DNA of 64,000 nt from Cytophagales bacterium. Its GTDB lineage: Bacteria > Bacteroidota > Bacteroidia > Cytophagales > 172606-1. Where the stretch lies: positions 310,369 to 374,368 of the forward strand of contig JAUJMU010000002.1 of NCBI GenBank assembly GCA_030446715.1. The letters run 5' to 3'. The notes under the pieces are model-generated. The model had not been told where the DNA came from and searched no databases. It saw only the letters and a list, made by a program, of their open reading frames with translations. The position numbers were made by a program, and so were the translations under genes. This document shows, piece by piece, positions 17,758 through 25,326 of this stretch (its first letter is position 1; the number at the start of each line of letters is the position of its first letter).

Positions 17758-18945
17758 ATGCCAAAAGAAAGAATGCCGGATTTCCGGATGGTCGCCAAAA
17801 CGGTAACCGGGCTGGAAGATGTACTATCCGATGAACTGCTGAAGCTCGGAGCCCGTGATATTGAAAAGCACAACCGTGCCGTGAGCTTCACCGGCGACCA
17901 GGGCTTTATGTACAAGGCAAACATGAACCTGCGGACTGCGCTTCGGATTCTGAAGCCGATCCGGACCTTTACGGTGCGCAACGAGGAGCATCTGTATCAG
18001 GAAATCAGGAAAATAGACTGGGCGGACTACCTTGACGCAGATGGCACCCTTGCCATTGATACGGTACTCAGTTCTGATCTTTTCACCCATTCGCACTTTC
18101 TTTCCCAGAAAGCCAAAGATGCCGTGGTGGACCAGTTCCGCGACGCTTTCGGCCGCCGGCCTTCCGTAGACCTCGACCGGCCTGATCTGCGCATCAACCT
18201 GCACATCCACCACGACACCTGCACCGTGTCACTGGACAGCTCGGGCGAATCGCTGCACAAGCGGGGCTACCGAGATAAAACCAACCTTGCGCCGATCAAC
18301 GAGGTGCTGGCCGCCGGACTGGTGCTGCTCAGCGGCTGGGACAAGCGGTCTGCGTTCATTGACCCCATGTGCGGCTCGGGCACCATTCTCATTGAGGCCG
18401 CCCTGATTGCCTCCGGCGTGCCGCCCGGCTACTACCGCGAAGAATACGCTTTTCAGCGGTGGAAAGACTTTGACCAGGACCTGTGGAACAAGATTTACGA
18501 AGTTGGCATGAAGCGGGTAAACGAAAACCCGGTGAAGCTGACCGGCGTGGAGATTTCCCGGAACGTGGCCCGCAAGGCGAAGGAAAACATCAGACTGGCA
18601 AAGCTGGAAGACATGATCGAAGTGCATAACAGTGCTTTTCAGGATTTTGAGGCACCTCCCGGCCCGGGCGTGCTGATCATGAATCCGCCCTACGGCGAAC
18701 GGATGCACCAGGAAGAAGACATCAATGGCTTCTACCGGAGCATCGGCGATACCTTCAAACAAAAATACAAAGGCTATACGGGCTGGATCATCAGTTCCAA
18801 CATGGAAGCCCTGAAGAATGTAGGGCTGCGGCCTTCCCGGAAAATTCAGGTCTTCAACGGCCCGCTGGAATGCCGATTCATGCGGTTTGACATGTACGAG
18901 GGGTCCAAAAAAGCCTCGAAAATGAAGCCGGAAGGCGGGGAGTGA
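17758..18945 (+). CDS. THUMP-domain class I 23S rRNA methyltransferase (RlmL-type)
   Basis: 395 residues. N-terminal THUMP domain (about 1-160, with SDLFTHSHFLSQKAKDAVVD) binds RNA; the UPF0020/Rossmann methyltransferase domain follows with FIDPMCGSGTILIEAALIA (SAM motif) and the catalytic NPPYGERM. The segment GVPPGYYREEYAFQRW is diagnostic of RlmL-like enzymes that make N2-methylguanosine in 23S rRNA. It lacks the C-terminal RlmK half found in the enterobacterial fusion, as is usual in Bacteroidota. A diverged miniature element fills its upstream region. Confidence 0.92.
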   Translation: MPKERMPDFRMVAKTVTGLEDVLSDELLKLGARDIEKHNRAVSFTGDQGFMYKANMNLRTALRILKPIRTFTVRNEEHLYQEIRKIDWADYLDADGTLAIDTVLSSDLFTHSHFLSQKAKDAVVDQFRDAFGRRPSVDLDRPDLRINLHIHHDTCTVSLDSSGESLHKRGYRDKTNLAPINEVLAAGLVLLSGWDKRSAFIDPMCGSGTILIEAALIASGVPPGYYREEYAFQRWKDFDQDLWNKIYEVGMKRVNENPVKLTGVEISRNVARKAKENIRLAKLEDMIEVHNSAFQDFEAPPGPGVLIMNPPYGERMHQEEDINGFYRSIGDTFKQKYKGYTGWIISSNMEALKNVGLRPSRKIQVFNGPLECRFMRFDMYEGSKKASKMKPEGGE

Positions 18946-19037
18946 CCCTGGTAATCACACTTTGAAAATTTGGGTACTGACTCTCGTGAATGCAACCAAA
19001 AAGCAGCAAGCCGGGTCTTACCGGAAAGTATACCGAT

Positions 19038-19376
19038 ATGAAATGGCTTTTACCGGCAGGTGCCTGTCTGCTTTTTTTACAGTGTCAAAAAGAGGAACAT
19101 ATTAAAATCCAGGAATTTAAAGCGGAAGTGCTCAATGGAGATTGTGGAGTGCCCAGGGTCGAATTCAAGGATAACCCCGACAAGGTAGCTGCGATCTCTC
19201 AGGTCTCCGGATGGTCTACTGATCTTGCTTTTAATTTAGAAGAGAAATACTGGCAGCCGGGACAGAAATTGCTGGTACAGATTCGCAAACCCCGGCATGA
19301 AGAGGCAGTAATTTGTACTCACCTGAATGTAAATTATCCAGCCATTACTATAATTTCTGCCCGGCCTTTAGAGTAA
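19038..19376 (+). CDS. Putative small lipoprotein
   Basis: 112 residues from the ATG at 19038. The N-terminus MKWLLPAGACLLFLQC is a lipoprotein signal with the lipobox Cys at LFLQC, so the mature protein should be attached to a membrane. The remaining ~95 residues are of beta-rich character with two further Cys (NGDCGVP and VICTHLN) that might pair. Not recognised as a known family. An upstream in-frame ATG (18990) would bury the signal peptide and is rejected. The region just downstream is disturbed by recombination remnants. Confidence 0.65.
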   Translation: MKWLLPAGACLLFLQCQKEEHIKIQEFKAEVLNGDCGVPRVEFKDNPDKVAAISQVSGWSTDLAFNLEEKYWQPGQKLLVQIRKPRHEEAVICTHLNVNYPAITIISARPLE

Positions 19377-19543
19377 CAGTGAAGTACCCCACCGCCGGTT
19401 CAGGCGTCCCGTCTGTATACAATACCTGGAATCCAAGGGAGTCAGATACACCCCTGGAAAATGGGTAACTCTTAAGAAATACGCTGAGCTCTTCCATTTG
19501 GAGGGCCCCGATGTTGTAGCCGATTGGATTACCAGATAGCATA

Positions 19544-19705
19544 ATGAGAGCGGCTATTTACGCCTGCGTTTCTACCCGTGACCAGTTGGTGGAGAATCAA
19601 CTGATTGAACTCCGTTCCTTCTGCCAACGCATGGGGTGGCTGGTCCACAAGGAGTATACCGATCAGATCAGTGGCGCTAAATCGGGAATACCACCGGCCC
19701 CCTGA
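19544..19705 (+). pseudogene. N-terminal fragment of a serine recombinase (resolvase)
   Basis: 53 codons starting MRAAIYACVSTRDQLVENQ, which matches the resolvase N-terminus including the nucleophilic Ser in VSTRDQ, then [11 protein letters not shown], where the family reads an EGISGAKS-type motif. The reading then runs into sequence of the broken kduD gene on the opposite strand and stops. The Arg usually before VS is Cys. The rest of the catalytic domain and the DNA-binding domain are absent. It is the scar of a lost mobile element. Confidence 0.8.
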
Positions 19706-20339
19706 AGTCGCCGGGCTCTCCCCACCGCCCCGCCGGGATGCGGGCCAGAATGGACTGACTCCGCCCCGGATCACTGCCCGGGGCCTGGGTATTATCCATG
19801 GAGATATACCCGGGAGCAATGGCGTTTACATTCACCTGCCTGCCCACTCATTGGCAAAGGCTTTTACCAGACTGCCCACGGCCCCTTTGCCGGCGGCGTA
19901 CCCCGGCACGTTGATGCCGCCCTGAAAAGTCAGCAGGGAAGCTGTGAAGATGATTTTACCAGCCCGGCGGGCTACCATTTCCCTGCCGGTTCCGCGGGTG
20001 AGGATAAAGGGGGCGGTCTGGCTGACGGCTACCACTTCATCCCAGTACGCATCCGGGTGTCCGGCGGCCGGCTTGCGCAGAACAGTGCCCGCGTTGTTGA
20101 CCAGGATGTCGATGACCGGATGGTCTTTTTTAACCTGCCCGGTGAAAGCATACAGCGCAGCACGCGCGCTGAAATCAGCGTGGCAGGCGTGGAAATTGCG
20201 TCCCCACCCGCTGACTGCCCGGGCTGCCTTCCGGTTTGAGGCTGGCCGATACGCCGATGCTGTCGGCTCCGGCAAGGGCTTTACCAATGCCGCGCCTGCA
20301 GCCGGTGACCAGGGCTTTTTTACCGTGCAATGAAAACAT
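19677..20339 (-). pseudogene. kduD: 2-deoxy-D-gluconate 3-dehydrogenase (kduD) remnant
   Basis: An SDR dehydrogenase of the KduD type: MFSLHGKKALVTGCRRGIG (NAD-binding), DILVNNAGTVLRKPA, the active-site GYAAGK (YxxxK), then [12 protein letters not shown] and [11 protein letters not shown]. At least two frameshifts are needed to read it (near 20235 and 19840), a few codons after GIGKAL seem missing, and the last ~28 residues are replaced by the recombinase scar. KduD would oxidise the product of KduI, whose gene lies 2.4 kb upstream in the same locus, so this pathway step is lost here or supplied elsewhere. Confidence 0.88.
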
Positions 20340-20396
20340 GGCTGAGGGAAGGGTCATCGGTGAATGAATTCACTAAACCAGAATCAGAAAGATGGG

Positions 20397-21554
20397 CTAC
20401 TTCACTACACCCACCGTGAGCGGATGCTTCAATCCGGCGGCAAACCCTTGCAGATACCCCAGCCAGGCTTGCCCGGTGGTGATGCGCCCCGCTTTGTCCC
20501 AGGCCGCCCCCGTGTAGTACTCGACGCGGTCACCGGACCGGACACCCAGTTTAGCCAGTCCGTGCCCGTACTGGCGGCTCATTGAGACAGGGGCAGACGG
20601 GAATACACAGCCGATCCCCAGGGTACCGTCGTTGCCGTGCCGGGGTTCCCAGTAGCCCAGAATGCCCTTTTGTTCGTCCAGCAGCAGCACACCCGGTTCC
20701 TCCCGCAGGATGATCCCAGCCACCAGCGGCAGCGGCCCGGCGGCGGTATGCACTACCTCCACCTCCATCCGGCTGAGCTGGGCACCGGCGTCAAGGGAGA
20801 TGGTTTTGGTCATCGTTACGGTGATTCCCCGGAAAGTATACGGATCGTATTTCACCCGGAAAGCCGACCGCAGGGGGCCGTTGTCGAGGATCTCCCAGGA
20901 GCGGTAATTGTGGATATACCCGATGGAATCATTCACAAAAACGCCCAGGTCGCCGGCCCCCAGCGTAAGGCCCACTTTGTAGTAGTCCAGGCCCTCCCCA
21001 TTGTCTTTGTGGTAGTCATTCTGCTGGTACCACCTGTTAATGATGAGCTGACCCGTGCGTTTTGACCACACGTCGGTACCATAGGCATTGTCGGGGCGGC
21101 TGCCCAGCGCAGCGCCGTAAATGCGGAAGGCAATCCGGTCATTTTCCCAGGCAAAATCATCAAACCGTTCGGGTACGTACCGGGCATAGGTAAGAGGTGT
21201 TACTTTAGTGGGCTTCCCGCGGCGCAATGCCAGTTGTACGGTTTCTCCGGCCCCCACCGACACCTGAACCAGCAGATGCTGAATGGTTTTTTCCCCTCGT
21301 TTTTCCCACTGGAAAGGTACTTCTTTCCCCGTAGCCAGCTGGATAACCCGTACCTGTGCCGTGTCGATCTGAGGGTAAGCCGCCCTGACTGTAGCCCAGG
21401 GAATCTCCACCACTGCATTGGCAAAAGCCACCGGGCCCGCGTTGGTAATCCGGACAATACTTTCGCTTTTTGACTGGGCCTTACCCGTCCAGCACAAACC
21501 GCACAGACACCAGCAGGCGTATAATCTTATGTGATTCCAGTTCATGAATGCCAT
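20397..21554 (-). CDS. DUF4861 family secreted protein
   Basis: 385 residues with an N-terminal signal-like segment (LYACWCLCGLCWTGKAQ) followed by a protein rich in beta strands: RVIQLATGKEVPFQWEK, RYVPERFDDFAWENDRIAF, RIYGAAL, DVWSKRTGQLIINRWY, GEGLDYYKVGLTLGAGDLG. This pattern is DUF4861, found in polysaccharide loci for pectin and other uronic-acid glycans and often next to GH88/GH105 enzymes. Its catalytic activity is not settled. It lies 13 bp after the GH88 stop in the same operon; ATG 21545 is an alternative start. Confidence 0.85.
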   Translation of the reverse strand: MAFMNWNHIRLYACWCLCGLCWTGKAQSKSESIVRITNAGPVAFANAVVEIPWATVRAAYPQIDTAQVRVIQLATGKEVPFQWEKRGEKTIQHLLVQVSVGAGETVQLALRRGKPTKVTPLTYARYVPERFDDFAWENDRIAFRIYGAALGSRPDNAYGTDVWSKRTGQLIINRWYQQNDYHKDNGEGLDYYKVGLTLGAGDLGVFVNDSIGYIHNYRSWEILDNGPLRSAFRVKYDPYTFRGITVTMTKTISLDAGAQLSRMEVEVVHTAAGPLPLVAGIILREEPGVLLLDEQKGILGYWEPRHGNDGTLGIGCVFPSAPVSMSRQYGHGLAKLGVRSGDRVEYYTGAAWDKAGRITTGQAWLGYLQGFAAGLKHPLTVGVVK

Positions 21555-21567
21555 TTTACCGGTCGGC

Positions 21568-22737
21568 TTAAAACAACTCTTTGCCGTTTTTCAGCTTTTC
21601 GTAACGCATCAGTCCTTCCAGGAAGTAGTAATCGGCGTACACCAGCGGCACGTCAATCTCGGACTTGCCCGGCTTATGACCGGTGCTGTGCATGAGGATA
21701 AACCCATTGTTTTTCCCCACCTCGGCCTGGTAAGCCGGCGAGGCCAGGCTCCCCAGCATTTGCTCGGCCGCACTGGCGTACTTTTTGCCTTTGTCAGCGC
21801 TGTACCCACTCAGTTCCAGCAAACCCGAGGCGGCAACGGCCCCGGCCGACGCGTCCCGTTCCTCGCCGGGCCGGTCAAAATCCCAGTAGGGAATCTTGTC
21901 GGCGGGCAGATTGGGGTGATTCAGGTAAAAATCAGCAATCTTCTGGGCCTGCTCCAGATAACGTTTTTCCTTGGTTTCGCGGTACATCACCGTGAAGCCG
22001 TACAAGCCCCAGGCTTGTCCGCGGGCCCAGGGCGAATTGTCAGCCGCTCCCTGGTGAGTTACTTTCGCAATCGGCCGGCCGGTTGGGTCGTAGCAAACGA
22101 CGTGGTAGGAACTGTTATCCGGCCGGAAATGGTGCTTGATGGTATTATCGGCGTGGGTAACGGCAATGTTCTTGTAGCTCGGGTCGCCGGTCTCTTTAGA
22201 GGCCCAAAACAGAAATTCCAGGTTCATCATGTTGTCAATAATGACCGGGTAATTATGCTCCCTGAACTTGTCCCAGGATTTGATGAGTCCCACCTTCGGG
22301 TCAAAACGGGTAGCCAGCGATTTGGCCCCCTGCACCATAATATCCTTGTACTCCGGATTCCGGGTAAGCCGGTAACCGTTGCCAAATGAACAGTACAGCA
22401 TAAAGCCCAGGTCGTGCGTGCCGGTATTGTACTGCTCGGGCTTTAAGGGCGCGGTCCATTTTTCCGCCAGCGTTTTCCATCTGGGATCTTTGGTGTATTC
22501 GTACATATACCAGAGATTCCCCGCAAAGAAGCCGCTCGTCCACCAGCTCGTTTCCCGGTCGTTGAGGGAGCCGTCCGCTTTTATCGAATGCGGAATGCGC
22601 TCCGTTTCCTTCCGCAATCCGTCGGCGTACTGGAGTTGCCGGCCACTGTGTTCCATTTCTTTTTTGACATCAATCACTGCTTTAGCGGCAAAGGCGGCCA
22701 GCAGGAGTGCCAGGGCAGTAAATACGATGTTTCTCAT
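21568..22737 (-). CDS. Unsaturated glucuronyl hydrolase, glycoside hydrolase family 88
   Basis: 389 residues with a signal peptide (MRNIVFTALALLLAAFAAKA). An alpha/alpha barrel of the GH88 type: WTSGFFAGNLWYMYE, THDLGFMLYCSFGNG (catalytic-region Asp), DNMMNLEFLFWAS (second Asp), HFRPDNSSYHVVCYDP, SPWARGQAWGLYGF and PYWDFDRPGEERDASAGAV. The family hydrates and releases the unsaturated uronic acid left by polysaccharide lyases, in the periplasm. Products feed KduI next door. GH105 is related, but the DNMMNLE and HFRPDNSSYHV segments favour GH88. Confidence 0.92.
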   Translation of the reverse strand: MRNIVFTALALLLAAFAAKAVIDVKKEMEHSGRQLQYADGLRKETERIPHSIKADGSLNDRETSWWTSGFFAGNLWYMYEYTKDPRWKTLAEKWTAPLKPEQYNTGTHDLGFMLYCSFGNGYRLTRNPEYKDIMVQGAKSLATRFDPKVGLIKSWDKFREHNYPVIIDNMMNLEFLFWASKETGDPSYKNIAVTHADNTIKHHFRPDNSSYHVVCYDPTGRPIAKVTHQGAADNSPWARGQAWGLYGFTVMYRETKEKRYLEQAQKIADFYLNHPNLPADKIPYWDFDRPGEERDASAGAVAASGLLELSGYSADKGKKYASAAEQMLGSLASPAYQAEVGKNNGFILMHSTGHKPGKSEIDVPLVYADYYFLEGLMRYEKLKNGKELF

Positions 22738-22782
22738 GGGTCTTTGGAGATGTCTTCTTTGAAATTAACTTTTGGTCAGCTG

Positions 22783-23613
22783 TCAGCGTAAGTCTTTCAT
22801 GGCGACAAAATCCATGTCGGTGAAGGTATAGTTTTCACCGGCCATCCCCCAGATGAAGGAATAACTGGACGTGCCGCACCCCGAGTGAATGGACCACGGC
22901 GGCGAGATCACGGCCTGATGGTTGGCCACAACCAGGTGCCGCGTTTGGGAAGGCTGTCCCATCAAGTGAAAAACGCGCTGGTCTTCCGGCAAATCAAAGT
23001 AAAAATAAGCCTCCATGCGGCGGTCATGCGTGTGCGCCGGCATGGTGTTCCAGACACTGCCGCTTTTGAGCACCGTCAGCCCCATTACCAGCTGACAACT
23101 CCGGATGCCGTCCTGGTGAATGTATTTATAAATGGTCCGCTGGTTTGAGGTGTCCGCCGAACCCATCTCGGCAGGAGAAGCCTCTTCGCGCCCCATCAGG
23201 CGTACCGGATGGCTTTTGTGGGCCGGCGCAGACAGCAGAAAAAAACGGGCCGGGTCTTCGGGAAGAATACTTTTGAACGTAATTTCCTGATGGCCCTTTC
23301 CGATGTACAGGCACCCCAGTTTGTGAACCTCATGGGCAGTGCCGTCCACCTCCACCATTCCGGGGCTCCCTACGTTGATGATGCCCACTTCGCGGCGTTC
23401 CAGAAAATAGTCTGATTTCAGGGCTTCGTAGGCGGGCAGCGTTACTGGTTGGGATACCGGAAAAGCCCCCCCGAGCATCACCCGGTCGTAGTGCGAATAA
23501 ACCCAGCGGATCTGTTCCGGCCGGAGGAGGTCTTCCACCAAAAAATGTTCCCGGAGGGATTCCGTATCAAAGCCACGGGTTTCGTTGGGGCTGTTGCTGT
23601 GTCTTGTTTGCAT
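22783..23613 (-). CDS. kduI: 5-dehydro-4-deoxy-D-glucuronate isomerase
   Basis: 276 residues, family length. Converts 5-keto-4-deoxyuronate to 2,5-diketo-3-deoxygluconate in the cytoplasm. Visible features: LRPEQIRWVYSHYDRVMLGG at the N-terminus, the zinc ligands in MPAHTHDRRMEAYFYFDLPE (HxH and Glu) and the C-terminal HSGCGTSSYSFIWGMAGEN. It sits upstream of the GH88 gene in the same orientation and downstream of SusD, separated from it by a structured spacer. Its usual successor enzyme KduD is a pseudogene in this locus. Confidence 0.95.
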   Translation of the reverse strand: MQTRHSNSPNETRGFDTESLREHFLVEDLLRPEQIRWVYSHYDRVMLGGAFPVSQPVTLPAYEALKSDYFLERREVGIINVGSPGMVEVDGTAHEVHKLGCLYIGKGHQEITFKSILPEDPARFFLLSAPAHKSHPVRLMGREEASPAEMGSADTSNQRTIYKYIHQDGIRSCQLVMGLTVLKSGSVWNTMPAHTHDRRMEAYFYFDLPEDQRVFHLMGQPSQTRHLVVANHQAVISPPWSIHSGCGTSSYSFIWGMAGENYTFTDMDFVAMKDLR

Positions 23614-23708
23614 GTTTGCGGCGGATAATGGTGTGAAAAATACCCCCCCGTAGGCACGGGGTTAGCGCCGTAAAGCGCATACGGGTCAAAAGTGACTTGT
23701 TTAATGTA

Positions 23709-23827
23709 AATCAAGGGTTGGGATACTAAAACTGCGTTTTATCCATCCCAGTGGCTCCACCTCAGCAGGATAAGGTTTCAAACCCTGCCCTGCTGAGGTG
23801 GAGACCAATTCTGTTCAACCCTTGATT
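23709..23827. repeat. Nested inverted repeats between susD and kduI
   Basis: An outer perfect 12-bp pair, AATCAAGGGTTG (23709-23720) and CAACCCTTGATT (23816-23827), encloses an inner perfect 15-bp pair, CTCCACCTCAGCAGG (23755-23769) and CCTGCTGAGGTGGAG (23789-23803). The inner loop itself contains GGTTTcAAACC. In RNA this would fold into a long two-tier hairpin. It lies 12 bp past the susD stop within the otherwise co-oriented operon. It may be an attenuator or mRNA-stability element, or a miniature mobile element. Confidence 0.8.
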
Positions 23828-23838
23828 CACTTTTTTGA

Positions 23839-25287
23839 TTAGTACCCGTCGTTTTGGGTGAGTTGCGGATTTAAGTCAATCTCCCGCTGGGGGATTGGAA
23901 ACACCTTGTGTTTTTCCTGCACGTTGGTTTTGCCCTTGGCACTGAGCACAGGTACCAGGCGGTCGGTGCGCACCAGGTCAAACCACCGATGCCCTTCGGC
24001 GGCAAACTCCCAGCGTCGCTCCTCCCAAATCCCCTGCCGGAATCCATCCTTGCCCAGTGAAGCCGTAAAGTCAACGGCCGAGGGATCGTTCAGCGGCAAG
24101 CCAAAAGCCCGGCGGCGAATCTGGTTGGCGGCCGCCAGCGCCTGGGGGGTAGGGCCGTTTACTTCGTTATCCGCTTCGGCAAACATCAGCAGAATATCCG
24201 CGTACCGCAGGTACGGAAAGTTGTTGTTGCCCTGCGGAAAGATAGCGGCAGCAGGGTCCACGTATTTGTTGAAGTGCGGAAAGGTCTGGATGGTCTGGCC
24301 TTCCTTGTTAACGTACGAATTAATGTAGAGTTCTTTTCGTTTGTCGCCCGGCCGGTAGCTGTCGTACAGGTCAGGCGTGGGGAAGAACGAACCAAAGCCG
24401 CGTCCGGTAACCGGCGAATTTTCGGGCGCCATGTACGTGATCAGGCCGTTGCCCTGGCCTACCCCGCCGCCCACGAACTGAATCTCGAATACCGATTCTC
24501 GGCCGTTCTCGTTGCCCACCTTGAATACGTCGGCGTACGTATCCCACAGGGCATACCCGTAGCCGGCGTTGTCAATGATCTCTTTGGCTTTGTCGCGGGC
24601 CCTGGGGTACTCTTTGCGCGTGAGGTACACTTGCGTGAGCACCCCTTTGGCGGCCCCGGCAGTAGCCCTCCCCAGGCCCAGTTCCGGTTCAGTGCCCGTG
24701 TAGCGGTCGGGCAGGGCGCCTTCGGCGTCTTCCAGGTCTCTAATGATCTGCGCGTATACTTCATCGGCACTCGCCCGGGCGACGCCCCTCCCGTCGTTGA
24801 GGGTTTTGGTTTCCGTTACCACCAGCGGCACGCCTCCGTACCAGCGGACCAGGTAAAAATAATAGAAAGCCCGCAGGAACTTCGCTTCGCCCACCAGGCG
24901 GCTCTTTAAATTTTCGTTCATGTTGATGGCCGGGATGCGCTCAATGGCCGCGTTGGCGCGGTTCACGCCCTGGTAGAGCACCTGCCAGCTTTGGGCCACA
25001 ATTCCATTGGTAGGCACCGTCTGGAAACTCCAGATCTGAATCCGGTCGTTGTTGTTGGCCAGCAGGTTCATGTCGTCGGAGGGAATGTCGCCCATGATGA
25101 TCAGGTTGCGCCCTTCTTGCCCGATTTCGTTGGTAATGTCGTAAATGGCGTTCACGGCGGCCACGGCATCTCCCGCGGTTTTGTAAAAACTTGCCGGGGA
25201 TATCGAAGAAGGCGGTACTTCGTCCAGGGAGCAGGCGCCGCAAAGGAGCAGGAGGAATAAAATAGCAGCGGGATATTTTGGTTTCAT
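23839..25287 (-). CDS. RagB/SusD family nutrient-uptake outer membrane lipoprotein
   Basis: 482 residues. Lipoprotein signal MKPKYPAAILFLLLLCGACS with the lipobox Cys in CGACS. TPR-rich SusD fold: SFYKTAGDAVAAVNAIYDI, EAKFLRAFYYFYLVRWYGGVP, KGVLTQVYLTRKEYPRARDK and the C-terminal ERRWEFAAEGHRWFDLVRTD, all hallmark segments. It forms the sugar-binding lid on the SusC transporter encoded directly upstream (39-bp spacer). In this locus the cargo is expected to be a uronic-acid-containing oligosaccharide. Confidence 0.96.
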   Translation of the reverse strand: MKPKYPAAILFLLLLCGACSLDEVPPSSISPASFYKTAGDAVAAVNAIYDITNEIGQEGRNLIIMGDIPSDDMNLLANNNDRIQIWSFQTVPTNGIVAQSWQVLYQGVNRANAAIERIPAINMNENLKSRLVGEAKFLRAFYYFYLVRWYGGVPLVVTETKTLNDGRGVARASADEVYAQIIRDLEDAEGALPDRYTGTEPELGLGRATAGAAKGVLTQVYLTRKEYPRARDKAKEIIDNAGYGYALWDTYADVFKVGNENGRESVFEIQFVGGGVGQGNGLITYMAPENSPVTGRGFGSFFPTPDLYDSYRPGDKRKELYINSYVNKEGQTIQTFPHFNKYVDPAAAIFPQGNNNFPYLRYADILLMFAEADNEVNGPTPQALAAANQIRRRAFGLPLNDPSAVDFTASLGKDGFRQGIWEERRWEFAAEGHRWFDLVRTDRLVPVLSAKGKTNVQEKHKVFPIPQREIDLNPQLTQNDGY

Positions 25288-25326
25288 GGTATTTTACTTT
25301 TTTCGTTGGGACAATGGAGGTGAGGA

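Noticed and set aside
19348-19542. 64-codon frame on the minus strand in the gap after the lipoprotein gene
   Set aside because: Reads fairly protein-like (SDSLGFQVLYTDGTPEPAVG) but overlaps the end of the lipoprotein gene and the recombinase scar, with no start context. It could be a gene tail remnant; evidence is too weak to list.
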